Shown piece after piece: positions 38,697-50,801 of a DNA stretch of 64,000 bases; position 1 is the first letter of the stretch; every line of letters starts with the position of its first letter. The translations under genes were made by a program, and so were the position numbers. The notes beneath the pieces were generated by a model. The model saw only the letters and a program-made list of their open reading frames with translations, searched no databases and had not been told where the DNA came from. This DNA comes from Leucaena leucocephala (Eukaryota > Streptophyta > Magnoliopsida > Fabales > Fabaceae). The stretch is taken from contig CM073562.1 of NCBI GenBank assembly GCA_037074615.1, positions 3,519,001 through 3,583,000 of the forward strand, in the 5' to 3' direction.

Positions 38697-39429
38697 AGTG
38701 TGTGTTTGGCATCCAATTTTGAGAATAGATTTTAACACAAAACTATGGTTTTATAAGAAAAGAGCCAAACAAGATTTTTTTTAAAAAAATTAATTCTAGA
38801 ACTCAAACTATGGTTTTGAGTTTAAAATCATGGTTTGGGAATAATTGCTCTCCCAATAACTTTTCCATTTTCCCCCCACTGCTACAGTACAGTATAGTAG
38901 CTCTTCGGTGTGTGTGAGTTTATTAATAATTTAAATTTTATTTAAAAAAAACAAAAACAAATACTATTTAAAATCTAAAATTTTAAATTCTTATTTTAAA
39001 ATTTAAAAAAAAAAGATAAATTTATCAATAAAAGTTACCATCTTCTAAAGTTTTAGACGGTCATCTTGGTTAACTCTAATAAAATTTTCAGTGAGAAAAA
39101 ATTTAAAATTCAAGTAAATATTATAAATTTTTACCTTACCCAAATATATATGTATATGTATTATTTTGTAATCATTTAAATAAAAAAATTTAAAATCAAA
39201 TTTATTCTTTATGTAATTATTATATTAGTTTATGTCCTTTTTAGTAAATTGTCTATCGAAAAGTGATTCTGCTACTAATCATCCAAACATCTTCAATTTT
39301 TAAAAAATCTATTCTCCAGAATCTATTCTTTCCAAAATCTATTTTTCAGAATCTATTCTTCCCAAAATCTATTCTCCAGAATCTATTTCTCCCAAAATCT
39401 ATTTTCTAAAAGCTAATTCAAACACACCC
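38697..39429. mobile_element. MITE-like element with GTGTGTTTG ends
   Basis: The left end GTGTGTTTGGCATCC and the right end, reverse-complemented, GGGTGTGTTTGAATTAG form imperfect terminal repeats. Near the right end (39305-39410) a ~30-bp unit built on AATCTATTCTCCAGAATCTA is repeated about three times. No ORF is present. Confidence 0.5.
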
Positions 39430-39594
39430 TATATATGGTAAGATTATATATTATATATCAGTTTCAGTTTATACGTTAAACAAGACCGTTGTGAAAAAGA
39501 AAAAAAAAAAAGCAAAAGAGCCAAACGGCAAACCGCTGTGTGTTTGAAAAAGAAACAAAAAAGTATTTTTAGACCTAGACTACCTAAAAGTTGT

Positions 39595-40189
39595 GGGTGC
39601 TTAGTTTGTGTTAAGAAAATACTTTTAAACTCACACTATAATTTAATCCCACAAGCAACAAAACACATCTTTTATTGTCAAAAGTGATTATGTAGTTTCA
39701 AGTGTTCAAGCCACAAAGATCTCCCACCAGTTTTTTTTAATTATAAACATGTGAAATTACAATTTTACTACTCTTATATTTTTATCATTTTACTATCTTT
39801 TCTATTTTATACTTTATATAATTATCATTTTTTCCTATACCTTTTTTGGTATATAATAATAATCTAAATACTAATCTTAATAACAGAATTATTTTTAGGT
39901 AAAACTATAGTTTATAACATTATAAACCATAGTTTTGTAGCTTTTGAAACAATTTTTAGATATTACGCAAGAAAAATGACTATTTTAACCCTATAAATTT
40001 TTTTTATCTTTCTATTTTTTCATTCTTATTTATTTCATGCCCTTCCTAATAATTTACTTATAAAAATCATTTTTATAGCAACATTTTAAATACTTATTTC
40101 TTCAAAATTACTTTTTATACAAAAACTATTTTATATAATCACTTTAAAATCAATTTTTTCTATAATCTCATAAGTTAAACCAAACACCC
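39595..40189. mobile_element. MITE-like element with GGGTG(T/C)TT(G/A)GTTT ends
   Basis: The left end is GGGTGCTTAGTTTGTGTTA and the inverted right end is GGGTGTTTGGTTTAACTTA, an alignment with few mismatches over 19 bases. The interior is AT-rich with no coding sequence. No clear target duplication was found. Confidence 0.55.
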
Positions 40190-40643
40190 TAATTATCTTT
40201 ACCATTCTAATTATCATTCCACTCCTTATAAATCATATAAAGACCCATTTCGAAACATTAGAATGAGCACTAAGAACACAAATTGCAATAGCATATGCAG
40301 CACCAGCAAATAAAGGCACATAAATTGTCACTGCCAAAATCAGAAACTATCAATTGAATTCCCTTTCTACCCAATTTGCAAAAAGAGTTCAAGTGGAAGG
40401 GCATGAGATTCCGAATTGAAGTATGAGTAAATATAAAAAAACGCTTTTGGCAAATTTACTTCTAATTAGACCCAACAATACTCCAATCTATCCCCATCAA
40501 ATAACTATATAAAAAAAACTCATTTACTTGTTCCAAAGCATTCTTTGAACTTGTATGATTCAGATCTCAGGCATTTGTATATCAGCAAAGTGGTATATCT
40601 GAAGACTTTTGAATACGTTTGCCATTGTCTATCTTTGGCTCTG
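40190..40643. other. Short spacer 3' of the TYW2/3/4 pseudogene
   Basis: No gene was seen; it may contain the former 3' UTR. Confidence 0.4.
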
Positions 40644-43600
40644 TCAGCATCTTACATATACAACAAGATGGCGAATGTGTGGAGCATACCATTTAACCCT
40701 CTCCACATGTTCTATAGAAACTTCCCAACAATAACCTGTGGAAAGCACATCAGCTAAGGTTTCAACAGTTCTTCCAAAAAAAAAAAAACAGATCTTCAAA
40801 GTAAAAAATTTACTACCTTCAGATCTAGCAATTTCTTGTATTGACTTCAACACGTGTTCTGTACACTGGCCTTCCTAGGAGTCCTACGCATTCCCATGCA
40901 CGTGTAGTACTCCACCTTTACTCCTGCAGTGTTGATTGATTACATGACCAGTTCAGGTACAACTTGGCTGAAAACTATGTGGTGCCAAACAATCATGCAA
41001 CTTTCATAAAAATTATAAACTAGATTGCTGTGGAACTATAAATGCTGCGGTTGACACAGGATTGGAAGATTGTCAAGATCTGACAACAGAGTGATACCAG
41101 GCAGATTTATTGAAAGAAATTATGCCCATAGACATCGTAAATTACCTTACTGCCCCCACGGCTGTGACCCAACTACACTCGCTAGACTGAAGGAGACCTA
41201 GACAAACCCTATCAGCAACACCCTGGAAACATGCAATCAAATTAAGTCATTTCCATGTCCATATGGATGTTAAAAATAGATGGGTCTGTTTTTTTTACCT
41301 CATGTACAAATACCTATTGTCAGCATGCAAAGTGAGTATAGAAAAAGTGAAGAACAGATTCATGAGTTCAGTCAATGCATGTTTCCATGTGTGCGTGTAT
41401 ATCAAGCAAGGGCTTAATGATTCCTTTTCACTTTATCTTTTCATACTGACTAAAGGGACAAATACATAGTCAACTCAACTTTTCTATACTGTCACTCTCT
41501 TTCTTCCCAAACTTCGATTTAAAAGTTATCAGAAAAGTAACTCTGATAATATGTGAAAATAATAGCAATTGTTCTTCTGTTTTTCATTTTTTAATGTTTT
41601 TTTATATAGTAATAAAATTCCTTTAGCTATGTGAGAGTGTGATTAGAATAAATTTCTGTTTGAAAGGGGTACAATGCAGATTTACCAATGTGTTAAGAAG
41701 ATTGAAATAAGAAAACCTGCAAACTGTAATGCTCCAATTTGTGACCCAAAGAATTCCTTTAAACAAGGGTGTAAATTAACATTGATTCCTCTTAAAACAA
41801 CTGACAAGTTAGATACTTTAAGAAGACTATAGATGCTTGGTTCAACAAGGGTGTAAACTAACATTGACTTTTTAAGAAACGCTACATACCAGATGAAAAT
41901 TTTGAATTATATTGACAAATATTTAGGAGATAAAGTAAAATTGATCAACAAAAGTAGAAATGAACTTGAGATTATACTTTGGGAGCCAAACTTCGATTAT
42001 CTCCCTCAAGGATGAGACATTTGTCAGCCACGGAATTTGCTTTCAGATTATGTTGGAGTGCCTCTATGGCATGGGGATTCCACTCACAAGCAGATACAAA
42101 TTTTGCTTTGGCCCTGCTCAAGATCACGCAAAAAGGATGGGAATAAAAACAGGTTGTCAATTTTAAAGGAAGCTCACAAGGCATAAGTATAAAGATATCA
42201 AACAACCAAATTTTTGTGGCAAAGTATACTATCAGAAAAAAATCAAAACCAAAATTTCTCTTGGATAAGACCCACCCCAGATACCAATCAGAACATAATA
42301 TTGAAAACAGACAAAAAGAACAGTACAGAATACCTGACAAGAAATGGCAGCACAAAGTATCCAATGAATGCAAACAGGTCTACTATAATTTCATCCCAAC
42401 AATCTAATCGGACCATCCGAAGCTTCTCAGAAAGACTGCCCCATAAGAACCTGCACTTGCTAGCATCAAAAGAATAGAGAATTCCATTTTCCCGATGGTC
42501 AACCCATCCATTATCTCCAACAAGAATCTGCAATATACTATCTCTTGTACCGTTTGCTGCAACTATAAAGATATTGAAATCCTATTGAAGTTAACATAAA
42601 TTTTGGATGTATGATTAACTAAAATATTAAAAACAAGTGCTTTGACGATTCCAAGATTTCATCCTCCTCAGATACCACTACCAAGCAGATCCATAGATAT
42701 TATGCTACAGAAATTATTGTTAGTCCCAAGGTGTTCAAAGAAACACATATAAAGAATTTGATAGTAACAGAAAACATAATTTTCCAACTATCTATGAAGT
42801 AATTTCAAAAATAATATCATATTTATGAATATCGATACACATTCAACACATTCAACAATGTTTTAGTACTCTAATTGATTTTTCTAGACAAAGCATCTAA
42901 TTCAAGGATCTGGCTCATGAACTCGAAGGAGCAAAGAATTCAAAAGGCAATCACTGCAAAATTTAAGATGACAATCAAATCTCTTGAGAGAGAGAGAGAT
43001 TTAAAGGCAATCGAGCTATGAAATAGGCACATGCCAATTATTAAGTTTACTGGGTGTAAAACACTTGCACATGTCAGCTGATCTCACAGAGAACACAGTC
43101 AGCGCTTTTGGAGGATTATCAGTCTTTCCAAACTTAGAAGATGAGTTTGTTTAAAAGAGGCAAAACATGCAGATGTTGAGCTTTATTCATACATTTGTTG
43201 ATTTGACTTTTTCTTCATGAACCATTCGTCAACTATCAACTATTGAATTAAAAAGTTGAAGCCCAGGCAGAGTATAAGAAAGCATAAATCTACGAATTGC
43301 TCATAAATATAGTTACCTGGCGAGCAAGACAATTAGCCTTTAGTGATTTGGCAACAGTGGGCCAAAGCTCTTCTGCAATGGAGTTCCACATTGGATCTTT
43401 GAAAGACGTATTTGGAAGTATAACAATATCTCCAAGTCGATCCCACCTAAAAAGCTTAATGAAATCAGATGGCTAGAAAATATAATATCAAAGGGATTGC
43501 ATTAATAAACACAATGAGCCATCAAAAAAGAAAATTAATAGAAATATAGCAGAACTTTGTTGGTAATTCCTCTAGCAGCTGTGAAGGTAGGCTGTGGTGC

Positions 43601-45437
43601 TCAATCAAAGTTGTTATTGCTTCAGTCATCACTTTCGAAGGAGTTTTTGCAGCTTTTTTTATTTCAACAACTTCATCTTCCTGTATATTTGCACCATATT
43701 CAAGTAAAAGGCTTAAGGCTTTTGGACAGGATAAGTCATTCAATATGCATCCATTTACTTTAGATGGCTTGGAGAAGTCGACTTCATCTTTTCCTTCAAT
43801 TGAGTCTCCTGAATGATTCTTCCTTTCATGAAATATATGAAAAAAATCATTAATTACAGGATAACAGATATGTAATCCATCCTCCTGTGAGTATGCTTTC
43901 CTACCAAGGCCCAACCATCCAAATTCCTTCAATATATCCTTCCCTAATTTTGCAAATCTCTTGTCTAGCTTCAGAACATAATGTGACGTAGCCATCTGAA
44001 ATTGGTTATTTGTGAAAGGTGATTCATCATCAAGATGCGTGCTACCATTGTCTGCTATATCTGGTACATCCTCAAGCTGTGGTTCTTCGAAATTTTGAAT
44101 CTTAGTCTTATTTTCCAAATCATTTTGATTATTCATATGCTTTGTTTTGTTTTTAACATCTATATGATTATCATAAGAAGGCATTAAATGGAGCAAACTA
44201 ACTTTTGCTGGCTCACTAAACTTGGTTGTAAATGCAAAGCAAGAGATGCACCACCACCAACCATAACAAGGTCATCACCAATGACACAAGGGGTACTGCG
44301 CACAAATAAATCTTGGCCAACAGAATTAAGGATTACATGCTGCTATTGCCGAAGCTGCAAATCAAGCAAAGCCAACTCTTGAAAATGCTGTCTAACGGAC
44401 AACCACCAATAACTCCAAGATAATTTTTATACACAAACATTGAGTGGGAAAACCTAGCATGGGGATTCCTTCCGGCTGTCATTTCCTTCTTCCATTGACC
44501 CTTCTGAATATCAAAGCTATACAGATCATCAAGTGCTTTTGCACCATTGTATCCACCGAACATGAGGATCTGAGAACTATGTGCCACCATAGCACGAGAA
44601 TGACGATCACAGGGCCAGTCCCCCGAAATTGGCACTTCTTTCCAGATTAAGTTAATTGTGTCAAGAATGTAAAAGAAAGAAAATATATTATCATTATCGA
44701 GTCCCCCAAATACATAAATACTACAGCCCACAACAGCTGCAGCATGACGATGCCTATCCAACATGAAAATGTAGACTTAGAATTTGTTGGGGTGAGTTTA
44801 TTTAATCAAACCACAGAAAATGAGATTAGTTCATACACTTTCCATTGAGTTGTGAGAATCTAAGCAAATGAATTAAATTTCTCCCACTAGAACTCATGGA
44901 AAATATAAACTCTTCTTATTTTCACTTGTTTAATTTGTGCTTCTCATTCGAGGCTACAAAAGAAGGATGCTAGAAAGCATTACCTGGGAAGAAAGTCACT
45001 ACCTCCACATTGCATTAACTTCCAACAATTCTTAGCGGTATCAAGGACCCAAACTTCACTCAGAATCTTATCAGGGCCACTCCGGCCCCCTTCAAGAACA
45101 TGTGAGCCCCAACGAGGGAAGATGTATGGCCTAGGCGTGGGGATAACGATGAATCACCAACAGTTCTGATTGTTTCCAGAGTACCAGAATATGGATCAAG
45201 CAGCAATAAATCATTTCTTCTTGCATGTCTTCCCATGCCTCCAAAGCCACCAAACACAACTACTTTGTTGTGGCTGGCATAATGCACAAGCAGAATGACC
45301 ACAAAGGAAAAGCTTTTCCACTGGTTCACCAACAATTGCAATATGGACAATCTGCAAACTACAACCACGAATTTCCACAAGCCCTGCCAACAATTGAAGG
45401 ATTCGGACTTTTGTTTGATATTAAAAGGAATGTTGTC
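40644..45437 (-). pseudogene. TYW2/3/4-like pseudogene (wybutosine synthesis), lacking the TYW3 part
   Basis: In plants a TYW3-Kelch-TYW2 fusion protein makes wybutosine next to the tRNA-Phe anticodon. Here the minus strand keeps Kelch blocks (IVGEPVEKLFLCGHSAC, VVVFGGFGGMGRHARRN, HRHAAAVVGCSIYVFGG) and the TYW2 methyltransferase part (DPMWNSIAEELWPTVAKSL, LVGDNGWVDHRENGILYSFD, ACEWNPHAIEALQHNL). Exons: 45437-44984, 44753-43556, 43446-43317, 42562-42334, 42113-41978, 41222-41146, 40923-40817, 40735-40644; almost all splice sites survive. Damage: frameshifts near 45280, 45090, 44393 and 44242, a lost stretch at the fourth exon's start, and stops at 44343-44345 (Trp to TAG), 40884-40886 and 40875-40877. 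SAM motif I reads DLFAFIGYF instead of DLFAGIGYF. The N-terminal TYW3 domain is absent upstream. Confidence 0.88.
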
Positions 45438-45881
45438 CTGCAATCAGTTACATGTCGAATATGAGTACTGATTTGATTACATTTGTAAATTCTTAGTGAC
45501 ACATATTTATTATCATTACTAGATAATCGCGGGACCAAATAGCACTGAGACAAACACCCTCCAACCACAGAATAGAATTTCAAGCTACCAGTATGAGCGG
45601 AACAGGAGTGAATTTATTACAGAAAGAAAATCATAAATAGCTTGTACAGCTCTCAAATATATATATATATATGAATGAGCTGTAGCAACAATCGATTTAT
45701 TATTCACTGTACGAGTAATATTTTTGAGTAAATACTACTCCCTATTAACTTAAGCAGTAAAATCAAATACAATGCATTTATTATTTATTATATTCTTCAT
45801 ATCTTTAATTTAATATAAGACATAATTTATAGTTTAAATTATATTATAAATTAAATTTTATATTAAAAATTAGAAAAATAT

Positions 45882-47025
45882 TCACGAAGAGCACTTAGAA
45901 GTCCAGTACTTTTCTATCTCTTGAGCTGTTCTTCCAGGTATTCTCCCAGCAATTAAAGGCCACCTGCAATATGATATTCTCATCATCTCATGAATCTCTA
46001 TATAATCAAGTTCTAATTAAGAACTTATTTTGGTTCTTCTCATTCTAAGTTTGTATTTTGTTATTAGACGACATTGTAACAAGAACTAGCTAATTTTATT
46101 TATTTATTACTAATACATAAGACAGGCAATCTAAAAAATGATTAGACACTTCATCTTTTATTAATATTATTTTACTTCCATACACGCCCTTTGACTCAAT
46201 ATCCATATCATTAGTGTATCACTTTAGTTCTATATTTAAGTAACTCTTGTAACAAAAAAATTAATATTAAATATAAGTTACTTATAAAGTAATTTACATT
46301 AGTCGATTGTGAACTTTAGGTGGGTGTTGTGTCTGCCTAGCAAATTTAATTGAAAGGAAATAAATAATAGATGCCACTTTAATCTTAATTATAAGTTATT
46401 TTTAACTAATTCTTATATATTAATAAATGATAACTAAGTCATTAAATATATTATAACTTTATAAGATTTGTCCTTGTTAAACTTTCCTCTTTCTTATTTT
46501 CCAACGAGAATTGAATATAATATAAAATTAAAAAATAATAATTAATAATCTTTTAAGTATATTTTTATCTAAATATGACTTGAGTGATAAGAATATACTC
46601 CTTCTAATTATAAATATAGAGTTAATTAAGATGTTTAGAATATCAATACACATATTTTATAAATAACTAACTAATTAGTTATTTGACTTGTAAAAAGAAG
46701 AGAACATAACAGAAAGGAATACCTGTTGCCAACTAATCTGAACATTCTACCAATGAGTGCTTTCTCATCTTCAGAGAATTCCTGCTGCTGATGAGCACCC
46801 GCAGCTCTTGTCTCTGACAGAGAATTACAGAGATCACAAATCAAGAAAGAAACTTCTAACCTTTGAGAAAAAACAAAGAGGTGGGTCATTTAAAAAACAA
46901 ACACAGAAAGCAGAAACCTTAAAAACGATCAAACTTGATCAAGAGAGGATACCTTTGGCATCAACATCATGGCCATTGCCAATTTTGCTCGTATGATCTG
47001 AGTTGCTCATGTTCTTCAACCCCAT
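45882..47025 (-). CDS. Single-repeat R3-MYB protein (CPC/TRY/MYBx type), three exons
   Basis: Exons on the minus strand are 47025-46953, 46813-46723 and 45963-45882, with GT-AG introns of 139 and 759 bases. They splice in frame to 81 residues. The R3 repeat spans about residues 36-78: FSEDEKALIGRMFRLVGNRW, then PLIAGRIPGRTAQEIEKYWT, ending SKCSS. Split codons (G|AG and AG|G) and intron positions inside the repeat fit the CPC/TRY/ETC family. These small nuclear proteins lack R2 and an activation domain and repress trichome, root-hair or anthocyanin programmes by binding bHLH partners. The bHLH-contact pattern is kept except that its first acidic residue is Ala (A-L-x2-R-x3-L-x6-L-x3-R). The start could instead be 47010 (MSNSDHTS). 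No disabling change is seen. Confidence 0.9.
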
Positions 47026-47109
47026 CACAACAAGCCTCCAAAGTATCAGAAACTTGATGCTGATTTGATAGTTCAGAAAAATGAAGACTAGATATGCATA
47101 TACATATAC

Positions 47110-47141
<32 letters not shown>

Positions 47142-47189
47142 GGAGGGGGAGGGGGAGGGGGAGGGAGAGGGAGAGGGAGAGGGAGAGAG
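47110..47189 (-). promoter_or_regulatory. TA/CT-rich tract upstream of the R3-MYB start
   Basis: On the plus strand the order is (TA)n, (GA)n, then GGGGGA and GGGAGA repeats; on the transcribed strand this is a long CT-rich tract 85-165 bases before the ATG. Such Y-patch or CT microsatellite tracts are common in plant core promoters and 5' UTRs. Its role here is inferred. Confidence 0.5.
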
Positions 47190-47268
47190 TTGAAAGGTTA
47201 GGTAGTTTAGCTTTTTCGTGAGACAAAATTCCTTAATTTATGCCCACAAACAAGGTCGTAAATGGATA

Positions 47269-47714
47269 TTGTGTTTGATAAACTCTCGAAAATTTTAAAA
47301 AAAAATTACTCTAAATTTTAATTTAGATAAATATTAAAATAAATAATTATATCTATTTAAAAAAATTTAAATTAATTTATAATTTAAAATTAAAATTTTA
47401 AATAAATTATTAAAACTAATTTATAAAATAATAAAAAAATTTATGACTAATTAATTATTATTTTATTATTATGTTTTTTACACGTTCTTTCTTTTTTTTT
47501 ATATATTTTTTCATTTCTCTTTTACGTATTCTCTCATTTATCATTTCTTATCATTTCTATATTTAATAAGCATAATTTTTATAGTAATTTTTTAATTATA
47601 ATTTTTTTAATAATAACTATTTAAATATTTATTTATTTAAAATATTTATTTTTTATAATTTTTTTTAAAAACTCTTGTATAAAAATTACTCAATTTTTTT
47701 TTTATAAGACACTA
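47269..47714. mobile_element. MITE-like element with TTGTGTTTGATAAA ends
   Basis: The left end TTGTGTTTGATAAA and the inverted right end TAGTGTCTTATAAA match at 11 of 14 positions. The interior has the same AT-rich arms and pyrimidine-rich core as the elements at 11.0 and 36.9 kb. It lies about 250 bases upstream of the R3-MYB start, within its likely promoter. Confidence 0.5.
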
Positions 47715-48249
47715 ATCCTTCGACCGCATTATCAGTATGGTTCAGTAGTCATGTCAGGTGGTGATAGATGGCCAAAATAATAATATTAAAAGTTATATAT
47801 TATGCATTGCTTTAGGGGTCCCATTTAATTTTCAGAACAAATGAAATCAAGAATGAATCAAATTTGAATAAATTAATTAAAGTGAAGAATAAGTGACTGC
47901 CTTTAGAATTAGATTATTATAGTTATTGAATTATTGAGGACAGCTGAGTATGTGGTTTATATTCGTTCAATCATGATTGAATTATGAATTTATGATCAAA
48001 CTGATAATGATTGTGTTACTAAAAAACTGATAATATAATTAATTAAACATAAATTGTTATTTTGATCAAATCTCTTTAGTTTGCAAGGTGGAACTTTGCT
48101 TGCCAATCACGTCCCTAGTCCACTTTGGCCTAACTTTTTGCTATTTGTTAATATCTTGCACACTGCACAATTATATTGCTGTGTTTTGTAGACAACAATT
48201 TTGCTGTTGAATTGTGCACCTTTTTTTTGGTATCAAGTATCATATATTT
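47715..48249. other. Gene-free spacer
   Basis: No gene was recognised. Confidence 0.4.
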
Positions 48250-48402
48250 AGCACGTTGAACAAATTTTACACGTTTTACTTGCTGATATTTTTAATTTTG
48301 AGCACGTTGAACAAATTTTACACGTTTTACTTGCTGATATTTTTAATTTTGAGCACGTTGAACAAATTTTACACGTTTTACTTGCTGATATTTTTAATTT
48401 AG
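48250..48402. repeat. 51-bp tandem repeat, three copies
   Basis: AGCACGTTGAACAAATTTTA starts at about 48250, 48301 and 48352, and the copies are essentially identical. Because 51 is divisible by three, a 17-residue peptide repeat appears in one frame; there is no sign it is translated. Confidence 0.9.
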
Positions 48403-49406
48403 AGGAGTATTTTTCTTGGAAAGCATGCGCTAATTTTTTTTATATACTATTTTAAAGATTATATATCAAGTATTAAATTTTGAAGTTCATATTTATCTTT
48501 CTCAATATATATATCTTCTTTAAAAATTAAATTTAATATTAAAAAAATTAATAAATTTTATACTATTAAATTAATTTTATATTAATGCATAGACTAATCT
48601 TCTTAGAGAATCGGAAGGCAAAATAAAAAAAATATCCTAACAAGGTATACTTATTATAGACAAATTCTCTTTGCTTTGATCTGACTATTTAACTTATCAT
48701 ATTCAAATATTATTAAATCAAATTAATATTGCTCTTTTATTTTTTTGATATTAATTAAAATTGGAAATATGTGGCCAAAATCTTTTTCATTTAGATCAAC
48801 CTCTCTTAATACTTCTTCATTTCTTACCCTGGCCACTAAATAAAAATTTGAGTGATCCAAATTTAATATTTTATAAAATAATTATTTTAAATATTTTTTA
48901 TTACAGTTCCATATTGTTCTGATTAAATTTATCCGTTTAAATTTATTTATTAATAATTTTATAAAATATTAAATGTAAACCGTAAGAAAAGGGTAGTAAA
49001 GTATTTGAAGAGATTGGGAAATCCCAGATTTTGATCGTTGAAGTGACTAGTGAGGAATATTTGTTGTGGAAAGCCTAATCTTCCAATAATTTTATTTAAT
49101 TATTCTAAACTACTTTCCTTCTCCCAAAGGGCACCACGCCTAAAATCATCCGAATCACTGCTAATTGAAAACGAAAGCAGTTGGTTCCGACGTGGCCAGA
49201 GGCCAGAGGCGAATTATCCGACGGTAAGCCGCTGATTCTGGGAGATCCTCGCCGTGCATACAATTCTGTAAGTCTAAGTGGTACCTGTACAAAACTAGAA
49301 TTCCTCCCAATTGTTTCGTTTATGTCTTCGGTTTTCTTGTTGTATGCGATGTGTTTGATGAAAGTCCTGAGGGAAAGCCAAGAAGAAGGAAAACCATAGG
49401 TATGCA
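48403..49406. other. Gene-free region
   Basis: Mostly AT-rich. GC rises from about 49120, but the overlapping short frames on both strands have no homology I recognise. Confidence 0.35.
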
Positions 49407-49740
49407 ACAGTGCAAAGATTGATGAGGTATTCTCGTTGGCTTCCAAAATGGAGTGCTTAGGGATATCTGTAAACAGAGTCACATATAATACACTGATTAA
49501 CCTTCTCTGTAAGTTTGGTTGTGATTGATACGCAAGCCAAAAAATTGATGAAGATGATGATTATGCTGGGTATTCTTCCTGATGTTATAACATACACAAC
49601 ACTTGTTAACGGTTCCACGAATTCAGGCATGAGGAAGCTATTGCATTGCCTGATTACATGGTACTCAAGGGAGTAATCCCTGATCAGAACACATATGATG
49701 CCATTGTAAAGCCACTTCTTTTAGGGAAAGAAGAGAGAAG
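49407..49740 (+). pseudogene. Pentatricopeptide-repeat (PPR) gene relic
   Basis: Three frames stitched together give consecutive P-type PPR motifs. VFSLASKMECLGISVNRVTY plus NTLINLLCKFGC comes first, then LMKMMIMLGILPDVITYTTL plus VNG, then EEAIALPDYMVLKGVIPDQN plus TYDAIVKPLLL. PPR proteins bind organellar RNA. Stops and at least two frame changes interrupt the reading, and no initiator or targeting peptide is in sight, so this is a short non-functional fragment. Confidence 0.75.
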
Positions 49741-50684
49741 TAAGTACATGATACTTGTACTAACTACCTGTAAAGTTCTTCACATGGTCACATTTCCAGT
49801 TTTCTTTTGAATATTTATACAAAATCATTTCTCATCTATAGCACACACCGATTTCAGACATTATGCTTACTATTCTCATTTGGCTCCTCAGGGGTTCCAT
49901 TACGATGGTAAATGAGATGCATTTTGGTTAATTGCATGTTTAGAAATAACTGATATTCAACTAAGCTGAGTCTGTTTTATTCACCGTTTCAACATTTCCA
50001 GCTTGTTCATGCTAAAACCTATTTATGCACTGGCGTTTTGAAGGCAGTGGGAAGTGGTCTGGGCCTGCGTTACTTGAATTTCCCCCCGAAAAAGGCCTAA
50101 AATAGAGTGGGGAAAAAAATACCAATTCCTTAAATTGCAGATGCATAGACCCAATCTTGACACCCATTCATACACATTTCTAATATTTTGACTCATTGTT
50201 AATTCAAGATTAACAATAAAAACTATATCGCATAGAAATACAAAAAAATCTTGTAAGAAATGAAAAAGGAAACACAACGAAGAAAATCTCACCACAAGCT
50301 ACGACTATTGTTGCCGCATGATGGCTGTTAAGGTGGGTGAATTTCTTAAAGGTAATTTATAAAAGAACTTAAGCTGCATATGAAATTTTGACTTAAGCTG
50401 CATATGAAATTTTGAAAGAGAATAAACTGTCGAGCTGCCGCATATACCCATTGAGCTTATGATTCTCAACCATCATGCACTGTGATCCACTCAGATGAAA
50501 CCACATCAGATGCGGGACCCACAGAAAGAACAAGTGATGAATAATGTATCTTAATTTTGAGCTTCGGCTCATCTCCTACAGTCAAAATCGTTATCTTCAA
50601 ACCCCATCTACTCCGTCCTCTCCCTCCACTCATTCCTCTACTCCTTCATTCCACCTCATAATACAATCTCTATTTCTTCTTCAA
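49741..50684. other. Spacer and ATPC promoter region
   Basis: No gene was seen. A near-perfect short direct repeat (TTAAGCTGCATATGAAATTT) lies at about 50368 and 50393. Confidence 0.45.
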
Positions 50685-50690
50685 GATAAG
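50685..50690 (+). promoter_or_regulatory. I-box-like GATAAG upstream of ATPC
   Basis: GATAAG 117 bases before the ATG matches the I-box seen in light-regulated plant promoters, fitting a photosynthetic gene. No classical TATA box is obvious. A (TTC)n run follows at about 50757-50778 in the probable 5' leader. Confidence 0.4.
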
Positions 50691-50801
50691 ATATAATCAA
50701 AAACCAGAGAAAAAAAGACACCATCTTTACCACCCGAATCCAAAACCCACATTCCCTTTCTTCTTCTTCTTCTTCTTCGGGGAATTCCCATATCGACAAC
50801 T

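Noticed and set aside
42214..42477. Plus-strand frames opposite the TYW pseudogene
   Set aside because: Antisense shadows; the minus-strand reading matches TYW2 motifs and splice sites.
46939..47226. 95-codon minus-strand frame with Leu-Ser/Leu-Pro and Tyr-Ile runs
   Set aside because: Its first half is translation of the CT/TA tract. Only its end (from 47025) is the true first exon of the R3-MYB.
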